From Mycolicibacter nonchromogenicus (GTDB taxonomy: Bacteria > Actinomycetota > Actinomycetes > Mycobacteriales > Mycobacteriaceae), in assembly GCF_002101775.1 (NCBI RefSeq), contig NZ_LQPI01000020.1:1-64000 (forward strand): a stretch of 64,000 nt of DNA, given 5' to 3'. Each line of letters begins with the position of its first letter. Position 1 is the stretch's first letter. The notes below the pieces were generated by a model. The model made no database searches. It was not told the DNA's origin and saw only the letters and a program-made list of their open reading frames with translations. Shown here piece after piece: positions 18,345 to 25,548 of this stretch. A program made the translations under genes and the position numbers.

Positions 18345-19000
18345 GACGGCAGCCCCAGCCGGGCCATCAGATCGGCGTCGATCCCGTCGAGCTGGTAGCT
18401 GATCGAGGCGGCCGCCGCCCGGCGACGGTCTACCGGCATGGTCTCGATGGCGGTCACGGCCGTCGACAGGTCCGACAGCCGTTCGGTGATCGCGGCGACG
18501 AACTGCTTGGTCTCGGCATCTTTGGGCTTGCGCTCCTGCACCAGGCGCAGGGTCTTCTCTGCCCCGGCGATGCGCGCCGAGAGCTGGGCTCCGTTGCCGG
18601 AGAACTCGCCGAGGCGGGACAGCGGCACGCCGAGCCGGGCGGCTCGCTGCTCGTCGATCAGGCCGCGTACGGCCATCGCGGCGCGGTATGCCAGCGGTAC
18701 CACGATCGGTGCCAGCATCCGGGTGACCACCAGTGTCCGACGGATGCGGGCGGGCGAGAGGATCCGGCCGTCACGGGCGGCCTTGAGCTGGCTTTCGGCG
18801 GCCTTGAGCGCGGCGCGGTCGCGGTTGCGGTCCGACCTGATCTGGGCCTTCAGTGCACGGGCCTCCGCGCGCTGGCCGGCCTTGAAGCGTTTCGCCTCGC
18901 CCTTGGCGGCCAGCCGCGCCTCAAGCTTGGCGCCGGCCTTCAGCGCCCGTGCTTCGGCACGCCGGGTCGCGCGGCTCTTGCGTTTTCTGAACAGGCCCAT
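18341..19000 (-). CDS. Rv3850-like protein (DUF6474), coiled coil, unknown function
   Basis: 219 residues. The N-terminal third is extremely rich in Ala, Lys, Arg and Glu (FRKRKSRATRRAEARALKAG onward) and predicts a long charged helix or coiled coil to about residue 80. A hydrophobic stretch (TLVVTRMLAPIVVPLAYRAA) follows, then a helical C-terminal domain. It is similar in plan and position to Rv3850, located between espR and hns. Function unknown. ATG at 19000 gives MGLFRKRK, matching the mycobacterial N-terminus. Confidence 0.85.
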   Translation of the reverse strand: MGLFRKRKSRATRRAEARALKAGAKLEARLAAKGEAKRFKAGQRAEARALKAQIRSDRNRDRAALKAAESQLKAARDGRILSPARIRRTLVVTRMLAPIVVPLAYRAAMAVRGLIDEQRAARLGVPLSRLGEFSGNGAQLSARIAGAEKTLRLVQERKPKDAETKQFVAAITERLSDLSTAVTAIETMPVDRRRAAAASISYQLDGIDADLMARLGLPS

Positions 19001-19064
19001 CGCGGCCGCCTCCCCGGTGTCTCGCTGGAACCGATCAAGCCACCCTAATCGCGGCGCCGGCGCC

Positions 19065-19463
19065 TCAGGCGCTGAGGTGCTCCTTGCGACGGAGCTCATC
19101 GATGTGGGCCAGGATGTCCTCCTGCGCCTCGGGGGAGAGCCCGACGACCTGGGTTGCGATGCGCCGTACCCCGGCGTCGCGGACGCTCTCCAGCCAGGAC
19201 AGCTCGGCGTCGAGCTTGGCGTAGTACTCGTCGTCGGTGAAGAACGCCGGTTTGATCCGGAAGAAGTTGGCCAAAGCGTTCATGGTCGCGGTGGATGGGT
19301 TGGTGCGATTACCCGAGCGCAACTGCGAGAGGTACGGGGCCGACATGGTGACGCCCTCCGCTTTGAGTGCCGCGATTACCTCGGCGGACGTATGCGGTCC
19401 GCGGCCGGGTGGGTAGACCACATCGAAAAGACGATTTAAGCGGACCGCGAACGTCGCGCTCAT
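19065..19463 (-). CDS. espR: EspR, nucleoid-associated regulator
   Basis: 132 residues, identical in length to EspR of M. tuberculosis (Rv3849). The N-terminal helix-turn-helix segment (HTSAEVIAALKAEGVTMSAP, YLSQLRSGNRTNPS) is almost invariant; the C-terminal dimerisation part diverges (SWLESVRDAGVRRIATQVVG). EspR binds DNA as dimers of dimers, bridges distant sites and activates espACD for ESX-1 secretion, besides many cell-wall genes. A GGAGG ribosome binding site precedes the ATG at 19463. Confidence 0.96.
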   Translation of the reverse strand: MSATFAVRLNRLFDVVYPPGRGPHTSAEVIAALKAEGVTMSAPYLSQLRSGNRTNPSTATMNALANFFRIKPAFFTDDEYYAKLDAELSWLESVRDAGVRRIATQVVGLSPEAQEDILAHIDELRRKEHLSA

Positions 19464-19805
19464 CGATAGGACCTCCAAAGGGGGTAGGCAGGCGGCCGAC
19501 GGGCGCACCACGACGGCGGATGCGGCAGCGCCCGATGATTTGCTGACATCGTAGCCATAGTTACTGACACAACCAAGGGTGTTTGGGTGGCGAATTCGAT
19601 CTTGATGCACGAGATCGGGCGTGGTGCAGTTCATTCGGCTCGCCGTAGAGATCACTGTGGCCGGATTTCCCGGTGTACCAAGCACAATTGCGTCGGTCAC
19701 GACGAACTGAGTGTTCCACCAACACCGGTCCGTTGGTCCTCGCTACCGGAAGGCACTCCGGCGAAGTGAAGTTTCCGCCGTGGGCTGAGTTGTCGCCGGG
19801 ATTTG
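19464..19805. other. espR upstream region (342 bp without a gene)
   Basis: The segment separates the espR start from the end of the GDT1-family gene. It is relatively AT-rich near 19545-19610. On the minus strand a TACGAT hexamer about 90 bp before the espR ATG could be a -10. Auto-regulation by EspR is reported in M. tuberculosis, so binding sites are expected here, but EspR has no motif strict enough to mark by eye. Short frames here look like chance. Confidence 0.4.
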
Positions 19806-20495
19806 CTACCGAGTGGTGGAATCGTCTCCGGCGGTTTGCCGGGAACGGCGAAGCGATGCCCGCCAAAGCGCTGACCCCAACGCCACCGACGCCAATCCGG
19901 CGACCGCGATGATGGCCACCGGTCGCCAGCCGAGCGCCTCGTCGAAGAGAATCCACACGCCGCATCCGAGGAAGAGCAGCCCGGCCGCGGTGTGCAACAG
20001 ATGCTCGGGCAACCGCCGGTGCAGCACCGTTCCGACCGCGATCGCGACAGCGTCGGCCAGCACCATGCCGGCCGTCGCGCCCAGCCATACTCCCAGCCAG
20101 TTACGGTCGCTGGCCAACGCGACGGTCGCCAGCATCGTCTTGTCCCCGAGTTCGGCCAACAGCACTGAGGACACCACCGCAAACAGGACGAATCGTGGCT
20201 CGCGGACCGCTGTGTCCCCAGGCGAGGTGCTGGCTCCCTCGCGCCAGGTCCACGCCGCGAAGCCGATGAAGGCGATACCGGCGACGGCCGCGATCGGCCG
20301 CGCGGGCAACGTCAGCCCGAGAAAGTGCCCCACCGTCACCGAGATGCCGTGGATGGCGAACGCGGCGATAGCCACCCCGCCCAGAACCACCCACCAGCGG
20401 TGCCGCAGCGCGTAGGTCATGGTGATCAGTTGGGACTTGTCACCGAGTTCGGCGAGGAAGACCACGCCCAGGCTGAGCAGCATGGCGGCAAGCAT
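19806..20495 (-). CDS. GDT1/TMEM165 family (UPF0016) cation transporter
   Basis: 229 residues with about six membrane helices in two inverted halves. Each half carries the family motif E-x-G-D-K-[ST]: AELGDKSQL near residue 16 and AELGDKTML near residue 116. Family members export Mn2+ or exchange Ca2+/Mn2+ for protons. The gene occupies the place of Rv3848 between espR and the Rv3847-like gene; I am not certain Rv3848 is the same family. The second ATG (20483) is an alternative start. A stem-loop lies in the leader. Confidence 0.85.
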   Translation of the reverse strand: MLAAMLLSLGVVFLAELGDKSQLITMTYALRHRWWVVLGGVAIAAFAIHGISVTVGHFLGLTLPARPIAAVAGIAFIGFAAWTWREGASTSPGDTAVREPRFVLFAVVSSVLLAELGDKTMLATVALASDRNWLGVWLGATAGMVLADAVAIAVGTVLHRRLPEHLLHTAAGLLFLGCGVWILFDEALGWRPVAIIAVAGLASVALGSALWRASLRRSRQTAGDDSTTR

Positions 20496-20559
20496 GCGGA
20501 CGCCCTTTCGTCAGCTGCCGAGGCTAGTGACTCCCGGGTCCGGCCGCCAGCCGCCGCCA

Positions 20560-20579
20560 GATTTCGGCCAGCCGAAATC
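20560..20579 (-). terminator. Short perfect hairpin between Rv3847-like and GDT1-family genes
   Basis: GATTTCGG-CCAG-CCGAAATC forms an 8-bp stem with a 4-nt loop, about 40 bp after the stop of the Rv3847-like gene and about 65 bp before the transporter start, both on the minus strand. No T-run follows. It may be a terminator, a processing site or part of a leader structure. I looked for the yybP-ykoY manganese riboswitch core and did not find it. Confidence 0.35.
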
Positions 20580-20617
20580 CACGATCCGGGGACGGGACAA
20601 ATCGGGCCTGAATTGCT

Positions 20618-21154
20618 TTATGCAGCAAGCAGCATGGCCAAGACCGCGGTGTCTGGATGGCTGACCGGGTCCACGCCGACCCGGCTCACCATCGAGGTGA
20701 CGGTGCCGTCGGATTCGGCTTCGACCCAGGCCGCCCGGTGCTCCAGGCCCAGGTAGGGAATCCCGGGCAGCAGTACACAGCCGGACGCGGCGCCTCGGCA
20801 TTCGGGCAGCGAGGGAATGGTCTCCGACGGCGGGTGCAGCATCAGCAGCGCTGAGGGCTGGCGGCCGGCGAAGTACCCCGGGGAGATCGCCGATTCGCCG
20901 ATGACGGTCCCTTCGGCCAGCAGAAATCCGACGGTGCCCGGACCCGCTTGGTCGGGGAGCTCCTCATGTGTGCCGAAAACCGTTGTGGTGGGCAGCAATC
21001 CGGGCATGGTCGCGACTCGGACGGTGATGCTGAGCAACTGCGCCCATTCTTTGGTGGAATCCGGCCAGCGGCCGAAGACCACGAATCCGTGCAGCTCGCC
21101 ACGCGAGTGAAACGGGGCGACTTCGATCGCCCGACCTGACCCTGTTGTCTCCAT
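20618..21154 (-). CDS. Rv3847-like conserved protein
   Basis: 178 residues starting at the ATG at 21154 (METTGSGRAIEV). It is a soluble protein without clear motifs, containing HGFVVFGRWPDSTKEW and PGYFAGRQPSALLMLHPP. Size and position between sodA and the espR region match Rv3847 of M. tuberculosis. It has an in-frame upstream extension without start or ribosome binding site support. No function known. Confidence 0.75.
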   Translation of the reverse strand: METTGSGRAIEVAPFHSRGELHGFVVFGRWPDSTKEWAQLLSITVRVATMPGLLPTTTVFGTHEELPDQAGPGTVGFLLAEGTVIGESAISPGYFAGRQPSALLMLHPPSETIPSLPECRGAASGCVLLPGIPYLGLEHRAAWVEAESDGTVTSMVSRVGVDPVSHPDTAVLAMLLAA

Positions 21155-21354
21155 CGCGCACCCTCCGCGATTGTATTGACCTACTGGCTGATTCGCGCTC
21201 GCATTTTCAGCGGGTGGGATATTGGCAGCATGCGGCAACCGCACCGCGGATTCAAGATGACACGGCGCGGTGGCCGGTAACGAAGCGGTGAATAAAGCCG
21301 GCGGTTCAGCGAGGCGCGACGGAGGAGAGGCGACGCTGGAACCGCCGTATGAAA

Positions 21355-21403
21355 GCCGGATAAAACAAGTGGGGCGCCACGCCAACGGCGCGACGCCCCA
21401 CTT
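21355..21403 (-). terminator. Intrinsic terminator of sodA
   Basis: A long hairpin (AAGTGGGGCGCCACGCC at 21367-21383 against GGCGCGACGCCCCACTT at 21387-21403, 15 of 17 paired) lies 15 bp after the sodA stop. On the sodA strand it is followed by TGTTTTATCC, a T-rich run. This is an unusually classical Rho-independent terminator for a high-GC mycobacterium. Confidence 0.8.
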
Positions 21404-21417
21404 GGCCGACAGTGCGG

Positions 21418-22038
21418 CTAGAAGATCAGGCCCGAGGTCTTGGAGGTGGCGGCCGCGAAACGCGACTGCACATCGGCCCAGTTGACCACGTTCCAGAACG
21501 CCTTGACGTAGTCCGCCTTGACGTTCTTGTACTGCAGGTAGAAGGCGTGCTCCCACATGTCGACCTGCAGCAGCGGGATGATTCCCAGCGGCACGTTGGC
21601 CTGCTGGTCGTAGAGCTGGAAGGTCAGCAGCTTTCCGCCCAGGGTGTCGTAGCCGAGCACCGCCCAACCCGAACCCTGCAGGCCGTTGGCGGCCGCGGTG
21701 AACTGCGCGCGGAACTTGTCGAACGAGCCGAACGCGTCGTCGATGGCTGCGGCAAGCTCGCCCGTCGGCTTGTCGCCGCCGTTGGGGGACAGGTTCTTCC
21801 ACCAGATCGAGTGGTTGACGTGCCCGCCGAGGTGGAACGCGAGGTTCTTCTCGTTCAAGAAGATCGCGCCGTGGTCGTCGTTGGCGCGCGCCTCGGCGAG
21901 CTTCTCCAGCGCGGTGTTGACGCCGGCCACGTAGGCGGCGTGGTGCTTGCTGTGGTGCAGTTCGTTGATCTGACCCGAGATGTGCGGCTCAAGGGCTCCG
22001 TAATCCCAGTCCAAGTCCGGCAAGGTGTAGTCGGCCAC
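21418..22038 (-). CDS. sodA: Superoxide dismutase (Fe/Mn type)
   Basis: 206 residues, near identical over most of its length to SodA (Rv3846) of M. tuberculosis. Metal ligands are the His of NELHHSKHH, the His of HVNHSIWW and the Asp and His of [13 protein letters not shown]. The Gln in [12 protein letters not shown] is at the region that tunes Fe versus Mn. The GTG at 22038 follows a GAAGGAAGGA ribosome binding site. There is no signal peptide; mycobacterial SodA is nonetheless found outside cells (SecA2-dependent export is reported). The enzyme disproportionates superoxide. Confidence 0.97.
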   Translation of the reverse strand: MADYTLPDLDWDYGALEPHISGQINELHHSKHHAAYVAGVNTALEKLAEARANDDHGAIFLNEKNLAFHLGGHVNHSIWWKNLSPNGGDKPTGELAAAIDDAFGSFDKFRAQFTAAANGLQGSGWAVLGYDTLGGKLLTFQLYDQQANVPLGIIPLLQVDMWEHAFYLQYKNVKADYVKAFWNVVNWADVQSRFAAATSKTSGLIF

Positions 22039-22247
22039 GGGGTTCCTTCCTTCGGTCAGTACTGATCCGGTGTCGATCACCGTTGATCATTGTCGACAGG
22101 CGTTGACGGTCTAGCGGCACCCCACTCCCAGCGCGGTCGCGGTGTGGTGGGGCCACCGGCAACCACACTGCTCCAACACCGAGGGGACCGCAACAACGGA
22201 TCGAGTCGGCGCACGGCGTCAGCCGATCACAATCCGCGGGCGGGAGT

Positions 22248-22400
22248 TCAGGTCAGGACGAGCACAAGCAGGAAAGTCAGCAGCACCAGAGCGATCGCCC
22301 CGGCGCGCAGTGCTGCCAGCAGATAGGCGCGCTTGTAGGTGGATGAACCCGAATGCCAGCCCGACGCCGCCGCGAAAGGTCCGATCGACCGGGCGGTCAT
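22248..22400 (-). CDS. Small single-pass membrane protein, unknown
   Basis: 50 codons from the ATG at 22400. The product has a polar start (MTARSIGPFAAASGWHSG) and a hydrophobic C-terminal helix (AGAIALVLLTFLLVLVLT) running to the stop, a tail-anchored layout. The frame is open further upstream without a better start. I do not recognise it. It lies upstream of sodA on the same strand, after a gene-poor region. Confidence 0.45.
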   Translation of the reverse strand: MTARSIGPFAAASGWHSGSSTYKRAYLLAALRAGAIALVLLTFLLVLVLT

Positions 22401-22654
22401 TCCGCTGCCCTCAACATCGCTGTGCCCCCAACTTCGCCGTGCGCCCACCCCCGTGAGGCGCATCACATCCGTTCTGTGACGGCGATCATAGCGCTTTGGT
22501 TCCCGCGTGGAAAAATTCCCCACGATAACCCGACTTACCTGCACGGATGCATTCCGGGGCCGGACGGCTGTCAAGCAGGGGGCGACAGCGGCTGCTTAGC
22601 CGATCAAGCGATTTCGCTCGACGCTGTTAGCCAGTTCGGGGCGACGACGCTGCG
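22401..22654. other. Gene-poor segment upstream of the small membrane protein
   Basis: No convincing gene in either strand. It holds an AT-rich patch (22485-22535) with CGTGG-AAAAATTC-CCCACG, a weak hairpin, which could carry the promoter of the minus-strand small gene. The gene-free stretch continues to 22989 with the DnaA-box cluster and the tandem repeat listed separately. Confidence 0.4.
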
Positions 22655-22753
22655 TTATCCACAACCGATGCGTCTGTCGGCATGTTACGAGCACATCACG
22701 GCCCGTGCGGCTGTCGATCGGTGTGTGGATAAACCTGTGGAAACTGTGGATAG
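22655..22753. promoter_or_regulatory. Cluster of DnaA-box-like 9-mers
   Basis: TTATCCACA (22655-22663) and its reverse complement TGTGGATAA (22724-22732) are both perfect consensus DnaA boxes. TGTGGATAG (22745-22753) differs by one base and TGTGGAAAC (22736-22744) by two. The last three are nearly back to back. No replication gene (dnaA, dnaN, gyrB) is nearby, so this is not oriC by context. Confidence 0.6.
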
Positions 22754-22854
22754 CCGGTGGTAGCTGCCGGGTCCCGCGAGGGCCGCCGGAACGTTTTCGG
22801 CTCGGTGCGCCGAACGCCGTGGTCCGGCTGCGGTCGGTACCCCCACCGCCGACC

Positions 22855-22975
22855 GCGGTCGCCTCGGTACTGCTGGGCGCCGACCCGCCGCGGTCGGCTC
22901 CGCCGACCTTGCGGTCGCCTCGGTACTGCTGGGCGCCGACCCGCCGCGGTCGGCTCCGCCGACCTTGCGGTCGCC
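22855..22975. repeat. 56-bp direct tandem repeat, two full copies plus a partial third
   Basis: The unit starting GCGGTCGCCTCGGTACTGCT (22855-22910) is repeated exactly at 22911-22966, and GCGGTCGCC follows at 22967-22975. Each unit ends in a hairpin-forming GGTCGGC-TCC-GCCGACC. The length is not a multiple of three and no gene covers it. It has the layout of a variable-number tandem repeat (MIRU/VNTR type) directly upstream of the promoter of the DUF4328 gene. Confidence 0.85.
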
Positions 22976-22977
22976 GC

Positions 22978-22983
22978 TAGGCT
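22978..22983 (+). promoter_or_regulatory. Candidate -10 (TAGGCT) of a leaderless DUF4328 transcript
   Basis: TAGGCT ends 6 nt before the GTG at 22990. It begins 3 bp after the end of the 56-bp tandem repeat, so the -35 region lies within the repeat array. Confidence 0.5.
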
Positions 22984-22989
22984 GGGGCG

Positions 22990-24060
22990 GTGATTCAGGT
23001 GTGTTCCCGCTGCAACACGCGGTGGAACGTGCACGACCGCCAGCGGTCCTGGTGTCCACGTTGCAACGGTGCGTTGTGGGCGCCGCTGACACCCCAGCAA
23101 GAGGCCGAGTTGCAGCGGACCCAACCCGGTCCCCCTGCACCGCCCGCCGCGCCGGGACAGGCGCCGCTGCGGCCGGGACTCGGTTACCGGTGGATCGCGG
23201 TGCGGCCCGGCCCCCCGCCTCCGCGGCCGCCCGCCCGGCGCCCGCTCGGGCCGACCCCGCGTTACACGGTGATGCCGCGGTGGACGCTGATGGGCGCTCC
23301 GAGTCGCAGTGCGGCACCGTCGAAGCGAGGGGAACGGCAGGCGCCGACGGCGCGCGCACTGGAGCGGACGCTCGCTGCCGCGATCGCCGCGCTGGGCGTC
23401 GCGGCCCTGGTGCACGTCTTGATCTACGTGCTGATGATCGTCAATCGCACCAAGCTGTTGAATCCCGTGATCGCCGGTGGCGCGGTATGGCTGGGCCGGC
23501 TGGCCGGGTTGGCCGCGATCGCGGCGGTGGTCACCTGCGCCGTGGTGCTGACCAGGTGGCTGCTGGCCCGGCGTGCGGCCGCCTTCGCTCGGTTGCATCA
23601 GTCCGAGACGCGCCCGGCGTGGGCGCTGTGGGCCGGGTGCCTGGTGCCGGTGGTCAACCTGGCCTGGGCGCCGGTGTTCGTCATCGAGTTGGCCCAGCGG
23701 GAGGGCCGGCTGGAGCGGCTGCGCAAACCCATCGTGGTGTGGTGGGCCGTCTGGGCGGCCAGCACTGCCGTCGCGGTCTTCGCCACCGCCACCAGTCGGG
23801 CTGATGGGGCTCAAGGCATTGCCAACAACATCGTGGCGACCGTGGTGGCTTACCTGCTGGGCCTGGCCGCAGTGGTGACGGCGACCCGGGTGGTCGAGGG
23901 ATTCGAGCGCCGCTCTATGGGCCGGCCGGCTCACCACTGGGTGGTGGTGCCCGATGATCGTGCGGTGACGCCGCCACCTCCGGATGGCGAACCGACGCCG
24001 GAGCAGGTCGCGCCGGCGGCTCCGGCTCTTGAGCCCGACGGACGGGAACCGGCAGCGTAA
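22990..24060 (+). CDS. DUF4328 membrane protein with zinc ribbon (Rv3843c homologue)
   Basis: 356 residues. The N-terminus is a rubredoxin-like zinc ribbon with VCSRCNTRW (Cys5, Cys8) and WCPRCNG. A Pro-rich linker leads to RWIAVRPGPPPP and then about four to six membrane helices between residues 118 and 310 (DUF4328). The plan and position fit Rv3843c. The C-terminus is Pro/Glu-rich and cytosolic. Function unknown. It is followed after 4 bp by glpQ1 and is probably cotranscribed with it. Confidence 0.88.
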   Translation: MIQVCSRCNTRWNVHDRQRSWCPRCNGALWAPLTPQQEAELQRTQPGPPAPPAAPGQAPLRPGLGYRWIAVRPGPPPPRPPARRPLGPTPRYTVMPRWTLMGAPSRSAAPSKRGERQAPTARALERTLAAAIAALGVAALVHVLIYVLMIVNRTKLLNPVIAGGAVWLGRLAGLAAIAAVVTCAVVLTRWLLARRAAAFARLHQSETRPAWALWAGCLVPVVNLAWAPVFVIELAQREGRLERLRKPIVVWWAVWAASTAVAVFATATSRADGAQGIANNIVATVVAYLLGLAAVVTATRVVEGFERRSMGRPAHHWVVVPDDRAVTPPPPDGEPTPEQVAPAAPALEPDGREPAA

Positions 24061-24064
24061 GCCC

Positions 24065-24868
24065 ATGACCCCGGCCGGTGATGTCGTCGCGGAACACCCT
24101 TTCGTGGTCGCACACCGGGGTGCGTCTGTCGACCGCCCGGAACACACCCTGGCCGCCTACGACTTGGCGCTGCAGGAGGGGGCGGACGGCGTCGAATGCG
24201 ATGTGCGGCTGACCAGCGATGGGCACTTGGTCTGCGTGCACGATCGTCGGGTGGACCGGACCTCCAGCGGGGCCGGGGTGGTCAGCGAGATGACGTTGTC
24301 GCAGCTGCAACGTCTCGACTACGGTGCCTGGCACCGTAACGGGCAGGCCGGCTCCGACATCGGCGACACCGGACTGCTCACCCTCGATGCGCTGGTGGCG
24401 CTGGTACTGGACTGGCATCGGCCGGTGAAGATCTTCATCGAGACCAAGCATCCGGTGCGCTACGGCGCAATGGTCGAGCGTGAAGTGCTCGCCCTGTTGC
24501 ACCGATTCGGGCTCGCCGCGCCGGCGTCGGCCGCCCGGTCGCGTGCGGTGGTGATGTCGTTCTCGGCGGCGGCGGTGTGGCGGATCCGCCGGGCCGCGCC
24601 GCTGCTGCCCACCGTCCTGCTCGGCTCCGGCGCCCGCTATCTGGGCGGCGGCGCGGCGACGACGGTCGGTGCCACCGCGATCGGTCCGTCCATCGAGACC
24701 TTGCGCGAACACCCGGAGTTGGTGGACCAGGCGGCCGCGCGCGGCCGTGCGTTGTACTGCTGGACCGTCGACCGCCACGAGGACGTCGACTTCTGCAGGG
24801 ATGTCGGGGTCGCGTGGGTCGCGACCAATCAGCCCGCCCGAACCAAGGCGCGGTTACGGGCGGGCTGA
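24065..24868 (+). CDS. glpQ1: Glycerophosphodiester phosphodiesterase
   Basis: 267 residues; hydrolyses glycerophosphodiesters to glycerol 3-phosphate and an alcohol. The GDPD signature is VAHRGASVDRPEHTLAAYD (catalytic His-Arg and Glu), then GVECDVRLTSDGHLVCVHD supplies the metal-binding Glu/Asp and the second catalytic His. It matches GlpQ1 (Rv3842c) closely. The ATG at 24065 sits just after the DUF4328 stop. No signal peptide is visible. Convergent with bfrB. Confidence 0.94.
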   Translation: MTPAGDVVAEHPFVVAHRGASVDRPEHTLAAYDLALQEGADGVECDVRLTSDGHLVCVHDRRVDRTSSGAGVVSEMTLSQLQRLDYGAWHRNGQAGSDIGDTGLLTLDALVALVLDWHRPVKIFIETKHPVRYGAMVEREVLALLHRFGLAAPASAARSRAVVMSFSAAAVWRIRRAAPLLPTVLLGSGARYLGGGAATTVGATAIGPSIETLREHPELVDQAAARGRALYCWTVDRHEDVDFCRDVGVAWVATNQPARTKARLRAG

Positions 24869-24887
24869 TCCCGCGGGGGAGCGAGGC

Positions 24888-25424
24888 TTACCCGCCGGCC
24901 GCTCGCGGCGCGCCGGCTTCTTGACCCACCGTGATCTCGCGCGCGATGAAGTTCTCCAGCTCGAACAGGTTGTGCCCGGCGCGGTCGGCGACCCGGAGCA
25001 GTCGGGTCATCACGGCCACCTCCTCGATCTGTTCGCGCAGGAACCACTGCATGAACTGTTCGCCGAGGTGGTCGCCCTCGTCGCGCGCGGCGCTGGTGAG
25101 CCGGCTGATCTGCTCGGTGACGGTGCGTTCCTGGTCCAGGGTCAGCGCCAGCGCATCCCGCGGAGCGTCGAAGTGGTTGCGCACGGCGTCCACACCGGGA
25201 ATCTCGACGCGGATGCCGCGGTCGAGCAGGTACTGCACCATCATCATCGCGTGGCTGCGTTCCTCGACGGCCTGCGCGTAAAAGAACTTCGCCAATTGCG
25301 GTAATTCTTCGCCGTCGAAATAAACCGCGACAGCGACGTATTGCTGCGCAGCGGTGAATTCGTGGTAGATCTGCTCTTGAAGCAGCGCGTGGAATTTCGT
25401 CTTGTGGCTGTCGTTCTCGATCAT
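24888..25424 (-). CDS. bfrB: Ferritin BfrB
   Basis: 178 residues, the non-haem ferritin that oxidises Fe(II) and stores iron in a 24-mer. Ferroxidase ligands are visible in QEQIYHEFTAAQQYVA (Glu), AVEERSHAMMMV (Glu-Glu-x-x-His) and FLREQIEEVAVM (Gln-Glu). It matches BfrB (Rv3841); the C-terminal tail (TVGQEAGAPRAAGG) is short and variable. In M. tuberculosis bfrB is activated by iron-loaded IdeR; an IdeR-like palindrome lies upstream here. Confidence 0.96.
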   Translation of the reverse strand: MIENDSHKTKFHALLQEQIYHEFTAAQQYVAVAVYFDGEELPQLAKFFYAQAVEERSHAMMMVQYLLDRGIRVEIPGVDAVRNHFDAPRDALALTLDQERTVTEQISRLTSAARDEGDHLGEQFMQWFLREQIEEVAVMTRLLRVADRAGHNLFELENFIAREITVGQEAGAPRAAGG

Positions 25425-25473
25425 GACCGCGATGCTACCCCTGGTCAGCAGGGGTTTGCATCCAAGGAGAACC

Positions 25474-25500
25474 TTACTCAGGCGAGCATTGCCTAAGTAA
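25474..25500. promoter_or_regulatory. IdeR-like box upstream of bfrB
   Basis: TTACTCAGGC-GAGCATT-GCCTAAGTAA is an inverted repeat (9 of 10 positions). Its 19-bp core (25478-25496; minus strand TTAGGCAATGCTCGCCTGA) matches the IdeR consensus TTAGGTTAGGCTAACCTAA at about 13 of 19 positions. A further TTAGGC half-site is at 25538-25543. bfrB of M. tuberculosis has tandem IdeR sites, so this placement is sensible. Confidence 0.6.
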
Positions 25501-25548
25501 AGATAGGATATGCAAAATTGCGCAATCGGGCGGTAAATTAGGCGTTAC

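Noticed and set aside
20496..20617. Manganese (yybP-ykoY) riboswitch before the GDT1-family transporter
   Set aside because: The transporter family made it worth looking, but the conserved core sequences of the riboswitch are not recognisable; only a simple hairpin is found.
22655..22753. Chromosomal replication origin
   Set aside because: DnaA boxes are present, but dnaA, dnaN, gyrB, rpmH and a long AT-rich unwinding region are not. The gene context corresponds to the Rv3843c-sodA region.
22855..22975. CRISPR array
   Set aside because: Copies are directly adjacent with no spacers and no cas genes are present; it is a simple tandem repeat.
22685..23359. Minus-strand frames through the tandem repeat and the start of the DUF4328 gene
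   Set aside because: The 56-bp repeat shifts frame at each unit and the product is Arg/Pro/Ala low complexity. The plus-strand gene has a zinc ribbon and membrane helices.
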